From Leptospira harrisiae (lineage in GTDB: Bacteria; Spirochaetota; Leptospiria; Leptospirales; Leptospiraceae): a stretch of 64,000 nucleotides of DNA. The notes under the pieces were generated by a model. The model searched no databases and was not told the origin of the DNA. It saw only the letters and a program-made list of their open reading frames with translations. Location: NCBI RefSeq assembly GCF_002811945.1, contig NZ_NPDX01000001.1, positions 922,501-986,500 of the forward strand, given 5' to 3'. Numbering within the stretch: the stretch's first letter is position 1; every line of letters begins with the position of its first letter. Shown one piece after another: positions 1 through 8,005 of the stretch. The translations under genes were made by a program, and so were the position numbers.

Positions 1-95
1 GATTATCGGAAGTCAGTTGGCTTAAAGGTGAATCTATTTATTGGTTTTTAAAACAAAGATGGAATTTCGAACCAATGGAAGACTGTCGAAATGTT

Positions 96-503
96 TCAAT
101 GCCCTCCACCCCCATGCCCACCTCCGCTTGAACCACCACTTCCACTTCCCGAAGAAGAATGCCCTCCACCTCCTGAAGACGAATGACCACCACCAGAAGA
201 GGAACGACCTCCGCCTCCAGATCGGCTACCTGATCGAGAAGAATTACGATTTGAAGATAAAAGTTTGTCTGAATCACATTTCGAATGACAACCAATATAA
301 AGAATTGGGCAGGTAAGATTCATTTGGTTTGAATTTGTAGAACTAGGTTGTAAAGTGATCAGATAACAAAGCGCTTGATCCGAGTCACATTTCCTTTTAC
401 AACTTTCTGATGAATGATTAGTAAATGTGTTAGAACAATTAAGAAATAACAACAGAAAGCCTAAAGAAATGAATAACTTAGTTGAGAAGAATATAGTCTT
501 CAT
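96..503 (-). CDS. Small lipoprotein with Gly/Ser/His-rich tail
   Basis: Not a family I recognise. The 135-residue product starts with a hydrophobic signal peptide ending in a lipobox (LFLNC, Cys23), so it should be a lipid-anchored envelope protein. The mature part has two copies of a C-x3-CDSD motif (CKRKCDSD and CHSKCDSD) about 37 residues apart, and other cysteines that could form disulfides. From about residue 86 the tail is almost only Gly, Ser, Arg and His, with repeated GGGH/SSSGGGGH units; this low-complexity tail could bind metal, but that is a guess. The start codon overlaps the stop of the upstream ankyrin gene by 4 nt (ATGA), so the two are probably translated together. Confidence 0.7.
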   Translation of the reverse strand: MKTIFFSTKLFISLGFLLLFLNCSNTFTNHSSESCKRKCDSDQALCYLITLQPSSTNSNQMNLTCPILYIGCHSKCDSDKLLSSNRNSSRSGSRSGGGGRSSSGGGHSSSGGGGHSSSGSGSGGSSGGGHGGGGH

Positions 504-964
504 TTTGCGCCTTTTTCAATCAATAACCGAACAATCTCTTCCTTTTCTGAAAGGAGAATTTCAGATAAAGCTGTATGACCTTCATTTGTGACTAAATTAG
601 GGTTTGCTCCTGCATCGAGTAATATCTTTACAATTCTCGGATAACGATTATAAGCTGCCATCATTAATGCGGTATGTCCATTTCTCGTTTTTGCATTTAA
701 ATCTACATTCATTGAAACTAATAGTGATACAATTTCAGTGTGACCTTCTTTTGAAGCAATCATAAGAGGTGTTAGTCTTTCAAACGTATCTTCAGGTGCG
801 TTTATATCATAACCTTGTTTGATAAGTTGTCTGACTCTTTCCGTATTTCCTGTTGCAACCTGGTAAAACAAATTCTGATATCGATCTTCTGACCTGGTTT
901 GTAGATTAGCACATTGAATTGTCAAAAGGAGAAAACTGAGCGCAAGGTAAATTGTTCGTTTCAT
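500..964 (-). CDS. Ankyrin-repeat lipoprotein
   Basis: A 154-residue exported ankyrin protein. Residues 1-18 form a signal peptide with a lipobox-like end (LLTIQC, Cys18). From about residue 35 there are roughly three to four ankyrin repeats with the usual TPLMIASKEGHTEIVSLL and GHTALMMAA signatures, ending directly in the last repeat (IVRLLIEKGAK). Ankyrin repeats bind proteins, so a periplasmic or outer-membrane partner-binding role is likely; the partner is unknown. The stop overlaps the start of the Gly/Ser/His-rich lipoprotein gene by 4 nt, suggesting a two-gene operon and possibly a joint function. Confidence 0.85.
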   Translation of the reverse strand: MKRTIYLALSFLLLTIQCANLQTRSEDRYQNLFYQVATGNTERVRQLIKQGYDINAPEDTFERLTPLMIASKEGHTEIVSLLVSMNVDLNAKTRNGHTALMMAAYNRYPRIVKILLDAGANPNLVTNEGHTALSEILLSEKEEIVRLLIEKGAK

Positions 965-1283
965 GTTTGCATTTTCACATGACCGAAAACTATTTCAAAT
1001 AGTGGTATTCCGCAAATGTGGGAAACTACTAAGTGTCCTTTGAAAGGAAGGATATTCTTTCTCTACAAAGCTTGAATTGAGTAAGATTTTCTTTGAAAGT
1101 TCTAGATAAAAAGGATACGTTAAGAAGACAATCAGAAGTTATCATGTAGACGTATGCCAGCGGTCAAAAACGGAGTTCGAATCATTCCTATATATTTGTA
1201 GCAAAATTTTAGACAAAATTATCAAAATAATCCAGCTAACAAAGAAATAGTTGGTTCGCTCATTTATTACTAATTTATGTTAA
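965..1283. other. Intergenic region between divergent lipoprotein genes
   Basis: This 319-bp AT-rich stretch separates the divergent ankyrin and short repeat-lipoprotein genes and must hold both promoters. The last 25 bases before the ATG at 1284 resemble the sequence around 24986-25010 upstream of the long paralogue (TTACTAAT then TGTTAAATGAAAAA), so the shared duplication extends past the coding region. No further gene is visible. A TTCGAATC segment near 1171-1180 resembles a tRNA T-loop but lacks a stable stem. Confidence 0.5.
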
Positions 1284-1574
1284 ATGAAAAAAATTCTTCG
1301 CTCTGTTCTTTTATCAAGTATGTTTATTTATTCAGCAGTTGTTTGCACTCCGAAGTCGGATAACAATGATTCCCTTTCTTTGGTTTTACTCGGGGTTTTG
1401 GCTTCTGCCAATAACGCAGGTGAGGATTTAAGTTGTCAAAATAAAACACTCAATTGGAGCTTACAAACTTCGGCAGCCACACTCAATTGGACTTCTGTTA
1501 GGTATGGAAATGGTTTGTTTGCCGCGATTGGAGCCAGTGGAGGTAATCGAGTGATGACTGGTACTTGCGAATAA
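1284..1574 (+). CDS. Short paralogue of the SPDGITWT-repeat lipoprotein
   Basis: A 96-residue lipoprotein with a signal peptide ending SAVVC (Cys21). It is a clear paralogue of the 340-residue protein at 25079-26101: both share CTPKSDNNDS after the lipobox, a hydrophobic Ala/Leu stretch, CQNKTLNW and the same end (VMT.x.CE). The long protein has seven roughly 40-residue repeats between these ends; this one has a single unit (WTSVRYGNGLFAAIGA..GNRVMT). It therefore looks like a repeat-contracted but still open copy. A beta-propeller cannot form from one unit, so it may be non-functional or act only as a small lipoprotein. The matching 5' flank supports gene duplication. Confidence 0.7.
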   Translation: MKKILRSVLLSSMFIYSAVVCTPKSDNNDSLSLVLLGVLASANNAGEDLSCQNKTLNWSLQTSAATLNWTSVRYGNGLFAAIGASGGNRVMTGTCE

Positions 1575-1717
1575 ACTTAGACTGATTGTGATGTGAGTGA
1601 TTTTTTAAGGTCGAATGTTATAGAAAGGATCCTTTGTTTTCTTGATTCAAAGTCGATCATAAAAAATTGACTGCAAGAAAACAAATGGACTCTTACAAAT
1701 TCAAAATCTATTCCTTG

Positions 1718-2092
1718 TTATTTTTTGCCGGGTTTTTTTTGACTCGTTTTCTTGGCTTTTTTCTTAGTGGACGGAGCTTTTTTATTATATTCGAGAGATA
1801 ATTGAATCCAGTATTCCATTTCTTTTTTTGTTTTTATATCTTCTTCATTAACAAAAACAAATCCTTTCATCAGGTGTCCGTTATGGATCATTGGACGAGC
1901 CTTTTTCTTCGAAAGAATGGATTCAAAAGTTTCCGGATCGAGTCTGCACATGATTTCATCAGTTCTAACGCAGACACACATTTTACCGTTTACCATAAAA
2001 CATAAACCGCCAAACATTTTTTTCTCTTCCACATCCGTCTGCCCTTCCATTAACTTTCGAACACGATCCAATAATTTCTCATTGATAGCCAT
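1718..2092 (-). CDS. TfoX N-terminal-domain protein
   Basis: A 124-residue cytoplasmic protein. Residues 1-100 match the TfoX/Sxy N-terminal domain pattern: an N-terminal helix (LLDRVRKLMEG), then KKMFGGLCFMVNGKMCVCV, a PETFESIL helix and GHLMKGFVFV. The last 20 residues are a Lys-rich tail typical of nucleic-acid contact (KKKAKKTSQKKPGKK). In gamma-proteobacteria full-length TfoX activates competence genes; stand-alone N-terminal-domain proteins are widespread and mostly uncharacterised, so a role in DNA uptake is not implied here. The gene stands alone, with its own spacing on both sides. Confidence 0.8.
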   Translation of the reverse strand: MAINEKLLDRVRKLMEGQTDVEEKKMFGGLCFMVNGKMCVCVRTDEIMCRLDPETFESILSKKKARPMIHNGHLMKGFVFVNEEDIKTKKEMEYWIQLSLEYNKKAPSTKKKAKKTSQKKPGKK

Positions 2093-2180
2093 ATGTTTAT
2101 AAGATATAGGATCAATTCTAGATTTGTAAACTTAATTCTATCGATTGATACGGATCGAATGGATTTCTTGGGGGGCGCCC

Positions 2181-2645
2181 TTATTTTGGAAGATTCACTT
2201 CTTTTTTAAAGAAAAAAGTATATTCAGTGTAGGTGTTATGCGACTTGTCAGGTGGGGCAGGAAATTCCCATGAACTGATTTCCTTTTGGAGGCAACTGAT
2301 GAGTGAATCAGATGTAAAATCGGATTGGATGAGTTCGACTTTTGTAGGAACTCCATCGGGTTCGATTTGCCAATCGAATTGGATTTTGCCTTCTTCGATT
2401 TTAGGATTTGTTTCTAAGTATAAATTATAACAGATTTGAATTTTGCGTTTGTGTTTGGTGATGGTAAAATTCACTTCTCGTTTGTGGTAAGGAGAGAGAC
2501 CTTTTTTATCCACTTCCATTGAGGTTTGTGTGAATTGATTTCCATTTGAGTTTGGTCGAAGGAAAAGAAAATACACAAAACTTAAAACAAGAGTGGTGCC
2601 AATGACGAGAAGGATTTCTTTTTGATAGGGAATTTTTTTTTTCAT
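2181..2645 (-). CDS. Membrane-anchored AgmX/PglI C-terminal-like protein
   Basis: A 154-residue protein with a positively charged N-terminus and one membrane span at about residues 11-29, then a periplasmic domain. The segment IQICYNLYLETNPKIEEGKI..DWQIEPDGVPTKVELI..SDSLISCL.KEISSWEFPAPP fits the AgmX/PglI C-terminal (TonB-like) domain pattern, in which two conserved cysteines frame the fold. Such proteins in gliding bacteria relate to motility or polysaccharide export, but this solitary copy has no motility genes nearby. It sits 31 bp downstream of the FG-GAP lipoprotein gene on the same strand and may share its transcript. Family assignment is from motif memory only. Confidence 0.6.
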   Translation of the reverse strand: MKKKIPYQKEILLVIGTTLVLSFVYFLFLRPNSNGNQFTQTSMEVDKKGLSPYHKREVNFTITKHKRKIQICYNLYLETNPKIEEGKIQFDWQIEPDGVPTKVELIQSDFTSDSLISCLQKEISSWEFPAPPDKSHNTYTEYTFFFKKEVNLPK

Positions 2646-2676
2646 TTATAAATGTGATTTACTATTCGAATCCGTT

Positions 2677-4317
2677 TTACTTTCTAAAAAACACATAGGC
2701 TGCACCAGATTGTAAAGCTGAGTTGTTTGCACTGGCCGATGACCCATTTGTAATCGTGTTTTGACTACTGTCTTCTTGGTTCACCCCAACGACGGCAGTA
2801 TCTCCTGAAAAAGAAATCGCATTGCCAAACCTGTCTTCGATATCGGCATTTGGAGCCTTGATAAATGCCCTGAATGCCCAAGTGGAACCAGACCTTTGGA
2901 ACACATAAACCGCACCAGAGTTGGATAGGCTGTTGTCATCGTTTGGGTTCGTACCATTTGTGACCGTTGTTTGGTTATTGTCCTCAAAAATAGAACCAAC
3001 TAAAATCGTATTCCCTTGGATAGCAACTGTGACACCAAAATTATCATTAGCTTCAACGTTAGGAGGTTTCAGGTAAGCTTGGTGAGTCCAGGTAGAACCA
3101 GTTCTTTGGAAGACATAAGCGGCACCTGCTAAGCTAGCTGAGTTGTCTGCACTGGCAGTAGCCCCATTTGTAATTGTGGTTTGGTTACTAGATTCCGAAA
3201 AAGCACCAACTACAATCGTGTTTCCATCGATAGCAACCCTATTGCCAAATTGATCATTTGCATCTGCATTGGGTGCTTTTAGATACGCCTGTTCTACCCA
3301 AGTGGAACCCGTTCTTTGGAAAACATAGGCTGCACCAGAAGCAGTTGCAGAATTGTCTGAACTGGCAATAGCACCGTTTGTAATTGTTGTTTGGTTGCTA
3401 TCTTCCAAATTTGAACCTACAACGATTGTATCTCCAGAGATCGAAACACTGTTTCCAAATCGATCATTTGCTTCTATATTGGAAGCTTTTAAGTAGGCTT
3501 GTTGTGCCCAAGTTGTACCTGATCTTTGGAAGACATAAGCGGCACCTGCTGATGCAGCTGAGTTGTTAGCACTTGCAGATGTACCATTTGTAATCGTTGT
3601 TTGGTTACTCGCCTCATTAAAAGCACCTACAACAATCGTATCACCTGAGATGGCAATAGAAACCCCAAACTGATCACTTGCTTCCGCATTCGGTGGTTTG
3701 ATGTAAGCTTGTTGTACCCATGTAGTACCCGTTCTTTGGAAAACATAAACGGCACCAGAACTGGAAGCAGTATTGTCTGTACTTGCTGTTGGACCGTTAG
3801 TAATTGTGATTTGATTGCTATCTTCTTGGTTGGCACCAATAAGGATGGTATTTCCATCAATGGCAACGGCAGCTCCAAAAAAATCCGTTGTTTCTGCATT
3901 AGGTGCTTTTAAGTAGGCTTCCTGTGCCCAAGAGGAACCAGTTCTTTGAAAGACATAAGCGGCACCCGAAGACGCTGCAGAGTTGTCAGCACTCGCAGAG
4001 TTTCCATTCGTAATTGTCGTTTGGTTACTTGACTCACCTGCAGCTCCCACCACGATCGTATCGCCAGAGATGGCTACGGAATTTCCGAAGAGATCGTTTG
4101 CTTCAGCATTCGATGCTTTGAGATAGGCCTGCGTTTCCCAGAGTTTTGGAGAATTACCAACGCTGAATCCGCAAAAGGGAATCGGATTTTCCGATACGGA
4201 TGCGAGTAATAAGGTTTCTCGATACCCTTTTGATTTTTGGTCACATGGGTTATTTAATGTTAATTGATTACAACTTCCGTAAAAAAGAATAAACAATATA
4301 CCTGTGATTATTCTCAT
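2677..4317 (-). CDS. FG-GAP repeat lipoprotein, seven 70-residue repeats
   Basis: I placed the start at 4317 because residues from there (MRIITGILFILFYGSC) make a lipoprotein signal peptide; the frame is open to 4422 but the extra residues look non-coding. The 546-residue product has a short Cys-containing linker (SENPIPFCGF) followed by seven tandem repeats, each exactly 70 residues: QAYLKAxNAEANDxFGNSVAIS-GDTIVVGA, then SNQTTITNG, then SGAAYVFQRTGSxW. The D-x-FG and GDTIVVGA elements are FG-GAP/integrin beta-propeller hallmarks, and seven blades fit a complete propeller. It probably sits on the cell surface and binds a ligand. A broken remnant of its 5' end is at 7868-7990. Confidence 0.85.
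   Translation of the reverse strand: MRIITGILFILFYGSCNQLTLNNPCDQKSKGYRETLLLASVSENPIPFCGFSVGNSPKLWETQAYLKASNAEANDLFGNSVAISGDTIVVGAAGESSNQTTITNGNSASADNSAASSGAAYVFQRTGSSWAQEAYLKAPNAETTDFFGAAVAIDGNTILIGANQEDSNQITITNGPTASTDNTASSSGAVYVFQRTGTTWVQQAYIKPPNAEASDQFGVSIAISGDTIVVGAFNEASNQTTITNGTSASANNSAASAGAAYVFQRSGTTWAQQAYLKASNIEANDRFGNSVSISGDTIVVGSNLEDSNQTTITNGAIASSDNSATASGAAYVFQRTGSTWVEQAYLKAPNADANDQFGNRVAIDGNTIVVGAFSESSNQTTITNGATASADNSASLAGAAYVFQRTGSTWTHQAYLKPPNVEANDNFGVTVAIQGNTILVGSIFEDNNQTTVTNGTNPNDDNSLSNSGAVYVFQRSGSTWAFRAFIKAPNADIEDRFGNAISFSGDTAVVGVNQEDSSQNTITNGSSASANNSALQSGAAYVFFRK
2700..4150 (-). repeat. Seven tandem 210-bp coding repeats
   Basis: Within the FG-GAP lipoprotein gene, equivalent points of the repeat (the bases encoding the conserved Trp before each Gln-Ala-Tyr) fall at 2880, 3090, 3300, 3510, 3720, 3930 and 4140, an invariant 210-bp spacing with no indels. 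Central units are much more alike than the outermost ones (the first lacks the upstream half, the last ends at the stop codon). Such constant length suggests recent homogenisation or strong structural selection and makes unit gain or loss by recombination likely. Confidence 0.9.
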
Positions 4318-4695
4318 CAATAACGAACGAAGCACAAAATTACCTTTCCCCATTCCATTCCTCGGGTTCGCTTTTTCAGATGCAAAATTGCTAACATTCG
4401 TTAGAAACTCTTTATGATTCAATCACAGTTAGCAAGTATTTTCCTATTTTTTTTGATGGTATGAAAATCAATTTTTCTAAATTTTTTATGAAAGTAGGAA
4501 CGATTTTATTTCGAGTCCTATGAACGGACATCCTTCGATTGTAACCTGTTTATGTGGATTGTTCGTAAAATAAAACAAATCGCTTTTATTGGAATCGGAA
4601 GGAATATCACTACAGCCATTGTTTTGAATCGTTTTTTTGTTTACCGCACAGAATATTTCCCTTAATGATCTTTTTGTGTCTATGAGTATAAATTT

Positions 4696-5454
4696 ATGAA
4701 ACAATTTTTGATTTGGGAAGATTTTGCAACATACCGTGGTGAGATATTTTCAACCCATCGGCATAGCCATTTTTTTATTCAAATTAGCATTCCTGATTCG
4801 GGCTCTGTTGAATTACGTACGGTAGATGGTGTCTGGAAGTCATACAACGTTGTCTGTATTCCTTCTGGTGTAAGTCACGAAATGAAGGGTGGGGAAGGAA
4901 GCCTAACAATTCTTTATTTGGATCCACTAACAACAGGTTATCAACTTTTTCAAGATAGAAATTTAGCTTCAAACTATTCTGCGTTTGAAATTGGTGATGT
5001 CTTTACGGAAACTCTGAAGCAGCAAATGAGAGATACTTTGAAATTATCGAATAAAGATGTTCGTATACAACTGCTAGAAAAGATAAATAAAAATTTTGAT
5101 AAACAATCAAATCGCAAATTGGATCCACGTATTCAAAAAAGTATAGAAGATGTAGAACTTGATCGTTTTTCACTTTCTCATTTAGCAAAAGAAGCATCCT
5201 TATCAGTTGAACGGTTTCGGCATCTTTTTCGTCAGGAGACAGGTGTTCCCTTTTCTGCTTTTAAACTTTGGTTAAAAACAAAAAAGGCAGTCGACTATTT
5301 AGCAAATCATTCGCATTTATCAAATGCTGCCTACGAGGGCGGTTTTGCTGATCAATCTCACTTCACTCGTATTTTTCGTCGCTCTTTCGGTGTTAGTCCT
5401 TCGGATTTTACAAAAAAGAAAGAACCATTTCAGGGAATTTTCTTTTCGAAGTAG
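4696..5454 (+). CDS. AraC-family transcriptional regulator
   Basis: A 252-residue DNA-binding regulator. The N-terminal half (to about residue 100) is a cupin-like sensor with HRHSHFFIQISI and PSGVSHEMKGGEG motifs typical of AraC ligand-binding pockets. Residues 145-245 hold two helix-turn-helix units: SLSHLAKEASLSVERFRHLF and the signature HLSNAAYEGGFADQSHFTRIFRRSFGVSPSDF. It ends 60 bp before an acyl-CoA synthetase gene on the same strand, so it may control that gene or respond to a fatty acid; this is inferred from position only. No strong ribosome-binding site precedes the ATG. Confidence 0.9.
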   Translation: MKQFLIWEDFATYRGEIFSTHRHSHFFIQISIPDSGSVELRTVDGVWKSYNVVCIPSGVSHEMKGGEGSLTILYLDPLTTGYQLFQDRNLASNYSAFEIGDVFTETLKQQMRDTLKLSNKDVRIQLLEKINKNFDKQSNRKLDPRIQKSIEDVELDRFSLSHLAKEASLSVERFRHLFRQETGVPFSAFKLWLKTKKAVDYLANHSHLSNAAYEGGFADQSHFTRIFRRSFGVSPSDFTKKKEPFQGIFFSK

Positions 5455-5514
5455 CCGTTGCGTTCAAGACAATTCACTTATTTCTGATATTCTGCGAATA
5501 TTGGAGAAAGAAAA

Positions 5515-7491
5515 ATGGGTTCTGACATCACAGCAAAAAATCTAGCCGAGTTATTTTACGATAGTGCAAAGAAGTTTGGGGATCAACCGGCTTTTGGAAC
5601 AAAAAACAAAGAAAAAAAATTCTCTACAATTAGCTTTCAAGATTTATATGAAACTGGAGTTTCGCTGGCAACTGGGTTAATTGATATCGGTTTGAAATCG
5701 AAAGATCATGTGGCGGTTTTATCTGAAAATCGAAAAGAGTGGATTATAACTAATTATGGAATTATACTTTGCGGTGCTGCTGATGTTCCTCGTGGTACAG
5801 ATGTTACTGATGGTGATATTCAATACATACTATCTCATTCAGATGCAAAGATGGTCTTCGTAGAAAACGAAGTAACCCTAAGGAAAGTTAAGAAGAATAT
5901 TTCCAAACTAAAGAATATAACACATATGATTGTTATGGATGGCGAGCCCGATGTATTGGATACGCAAGTCCAAAGTAATGGTGAGGAAAAATCTGGTCCA
6001 GGGAATTCTTTGTATCCAAGGATCTTGAGTTTGAATGATCTTCTCGAAAAAGGCAAGCGGTTGCGAAAGTTAGGTGATCGAAGAGTAGAGGAAAGAGCGA
6101 ATGCAATTCAACCAGATGACTTATTTACGATCATCTATACTTCCGGAACTACAGGAGAACCGAAAGGGGTAATGTTAACTCATGCGAACATGATATCGCA
6201 GTTAAGGAACATACCCATAAAGATTGGACCTAAAGATCGATTTTTATCGATTTTGCCTATATGGCATAGTTTTGAAAGAGTTTTTCAAATGGGAACAATT
6301 GCGATGGGCGCCACTCAATATTATACAAATGTAAGAAATATCAAAGAAGACTTGATGATTGTAAAACCTACTTTTATGGCTTCTGCACCAAGACTTTGGG
6401 AGAGTATTTACCAAGGGATACAGTCGAAGATCCAAACAGGTTCAGTTATTAAAAAAGTTTTATTCAAATTAGCGTATGGATGTGCATTAAAAATCCAAAG
6501 ATCGATTCAATTTTTAAAAGGTAATCGTTTGGATCTTCATGGAAGAAATGTTTTTCAATCGATATCGCTCGCTATTGTTTCCTTAGTCTCGATAGCGGTT
6601 CTTTTTTTACCGTATCTCATCCTTGATTTGATTGTATTAAGCAAACTTAGGTTAGCTACAGGCGGAAAGCTAAGGGGTTCTGTTTCTGGCGGTGGATCCT
6701 TACCCTTTCATATTGATGAATTTTTTAATACCATCAGGATTCCTGTATTCGAAGGATATGGAATGACAGAAACATCTCCAGGACTTGCATTTCGTTCAGA
6801 AAAAAATCTTGTTATTGGAAGTGTAGGGCAGATATTTCCTGAAACTGAAATTTTACTGAAAGATATTGAATCTGGTAATGTCATTTATCCACCTAAAAAA
6901 GGAATCAAAGGAGAGATTTATGTAAGAGGACCACAAATTATGAAAGGGTATTACAAACGACCTGAAGCAACTGCAAAAGTTTTATCAGATGATGGATGGT
7001 TGAATACAGGCGATCTTGGGATCATGACGTTTAACAATACACTTAAAATTGTAGGAAGAACGAAGGAAACTGTTGTACTTCTTAATGGCGAAAATATTGA
7101 GCCAGTTCCCATTGAAAATAGACTTATACAATCACCGTTGATAGACCAAGTAATGGTTGTAGGACAGGATCAAAAGTATTTAGGTGCATTGATTCTACCG
7201 GCACTTGAAAAGTTTTCGGAATACGGATCCACTTATGAACAATTAGCAACGAATCGTACAGTAAAAGATAAGATCGAGCAGGAAGTAAAAAATCTGATTC
7301 GCACAGAGAATGGATTTAAAAGTTTTGAAAAGATTGTTGAAGTGCGACTCCTTCCAAAAACTTTTGAAGTAGGTGAAGAGTTATCTGCGAAACTATCTGT
7401 CAAGAGACATGTCATTGCAGAAAAATACGAATCACTCATCCAATCAATGTATGATGAAAAAATCCAAAAGCAGATTCATGTAAATAAATAA
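5515..7491 (+). CDS. Long-chain acyl-CoA synthetase (AMP-forming)
   Basis: A 658-residue adenylate-forming enzyme that should activate fatty acids to acyl-CoA through an acyl-adenylate. The ATP-binding P-loop motif IYTSGTTGEPKGVMLTHAN is near residue 205, the VFEGYGMTETSPG motif near 405, and the hinge/adenine-binding NTGDLGIM..LKIVGRTKETVVLLNGENIEP near 500-530. A hydrophobic stretch near residues 345-375 is usual for bacterial FadD15/FACL-type enzymes and may dock the protein to membrane. GGAG at 5503 precedes the ATG. A second, related synthetase lies at 37143. It follows the AraC gene and is probably co-regulated with it. Confidence 0.93.
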   Translation: MGSDITAKNLAELFYDSAKKFGDQPAFGTKNKEKKFSTISFQDLYETGVSLATGLIDIGLKSKDHVAVLSENRKEWIITNYGIILCGAADVPRGTDVTDGDIQYILSHSDAKMVFVENEVTLRKVKKNISKLKNITHMIVMDGEPDVLDTQVQSNGEEKSGPGNSLYPRILSLNDLLEKGKRLRKLGDRRVEERANAIQPDDLFTIIYTSGTTGEPKGVMLTHANMISQLRNIPIKIGPKDRFLSILPIWHSFERVFQMGTIAMGATQYYTNVRNIKEDLMIVKPTFMASAPRLWESIYQGIQSKIQTGSVIKKVLFKLAYGCALKIQRSIQFLKGNRLDLHGRNVFQSISLAIVSLVSIAVLFLPYLILDLIVLSKLRLATGGKLRGSVSGGGSLPFHIDEFFNTIRIPVFEGYGMTETSPGLAFRSEKNLVIGSVGQIFPETEILLKDIESGNVIYPPKKGIKGEIYVRGPQIMKGYYKRPEATAKVLSDDGWLNTGDLGIMTFNNTLKIVGRTKETVVLLNGENIEPVPIENRLIQSPLIDQVMVVGQDQKYLGALILPALEKFSEYGSTYEQLATNRTVKDKIEQEVKNLIRTENGFKSFEKIVEVRLLPKTFEVGEELSAKLSVKRHVIAEKYESLIQSMYDEKIQKQIHVNK

Positions 7492-7691
7492 ATTCTTTCA
7501 AACAAAACGTAAACGTTGCGCATGTTTTTCCAATTATTTTCGAACAATGTTGGCATAGACTAAAGTAACTGCTTTTTGTTATCCTTCGGACCAATTAAAG
7601 ATCTATGTATACTTGGGAGTTTTAATGCATTGACATTGCCTAAAATATAAGAAGTAATCGTTCTCTATGAGGCTCATTAAGAGTTTGGATT

Positions 7692-7725
7692 GTTTTGTGG
7701 CTCGTGGGTATTGCGCAATTTCCCC
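7692..7725 (+). repeat. Partial copy of dispersed GTGGCTCGTGGG element
   Basis: The bases GTGGCTCGTGGG followed by GCGCAATTTCCCCC match the right half of the elements at 9264-9350 and 14016-14095. The GC-rich hairpin arm seen in those copies is absent here, so this is a truncated copy. Confidence 0.5.
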
Positions 7726-7754
7726 CTAAACACTATTCATAACGTCTACAATTG

Positions 7755-7790
7755 ACTTCTCAGAATCGTAAAAATTTGTTTCTGAGAAGT
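7755..7790. repeat. Perfect 11-bp inverted repeat
   Basis: ACTTCTCAGAA at 7755-7765 is exactly complementary to TTCTGAGAAGT at 7780-7790, with a 14-nt AT-rich loop. There is no T-run directly after it, so it is not a textbook terminator; it could be a regulator site or a transcript 3' end far downstream of the acyl-CoA synthetase. Confidence 0.6.
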
Positions 7791-7867
7791 TCGCTGTTTG
7801 GTTGATATAAAATACATTTCAAACTTACTACCAGTTCACCTGAACTTGAAATGTTTGCTTTTATTTG

Positions 7868-7990
7868 AAGAATTACTCATGCCGAATCCGCAGAAGGGAA
7901 CAGGAGTTTCCGATACGGAAGCGAGCAATCAAGTATTTCCTTATTTTTTTGATAGGTTGACTATTAATTATTCAAAATTTTTATAAATGT
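7868..7990 (-). pseudogene. Remnant of FG-GAP lipoprotein 5' region
   Basis: Read on the minus strand, 7930-7870 encodes LLASVSETPVPFCGF..SNS, nearly the same as LLASVSENPIPFCGF..GNS at the N-terminus of the lipoprotein gene at 2677-4317. The adjacent bases to about 7990 resemble the sequence upstream of that gene (about 4430-4497), so roughly 220 bp containing the start codon and signal peptide have been lost. A stop codon directly precedes the matching residues. This is a decayed paralogue or duplication scar, not an expressed gene. Confidence 0.7.
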
Positions 7991-8005
7991 TGGAAATTTT
8001 CAAAT

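Larger units (their letters stand above)
7492..8005. other. Gene-poor region with remnants and hairpins
   Basis: This 514-bp stretch holds no intact gene. It contains a partial copy (about 7692-7725) of the dispersed GTGGCTYGTGGG repeat, a perfect 11-bp inverted repeat (7755-7790) and a pseudogene remnant of the FG-GAP lipoprotein 5' end (7868-7990). It has the look of decaying accessory DNA. Confidence 0.6.

Noticed and set aside
1130..1195. tRNA-like 3' half (TTCGAAT T-loop near 1171)
   Set aside because: The loop sequence fits, but the flanking T-stem has only weak or mismatched pairs, there is no acceptor stem and no anticodon arm, so it is at most a degraded remnant.
4486..4704. 72-residue open frame on the minus strand upstream of the AraC gene
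   Set aside because: It has some protein-like residues (Cys, Asn-rich) but no signal peptide, ribosome-binding site or family, and it overlaps the AraC start; it could be a gene remnant but cannot be supported.
7798..7986. 62-residue plus-strand open frame
   Set aside because: It is antisense to the lipoprotein remnant at 7868-7990 and has no coding evidence of its own.
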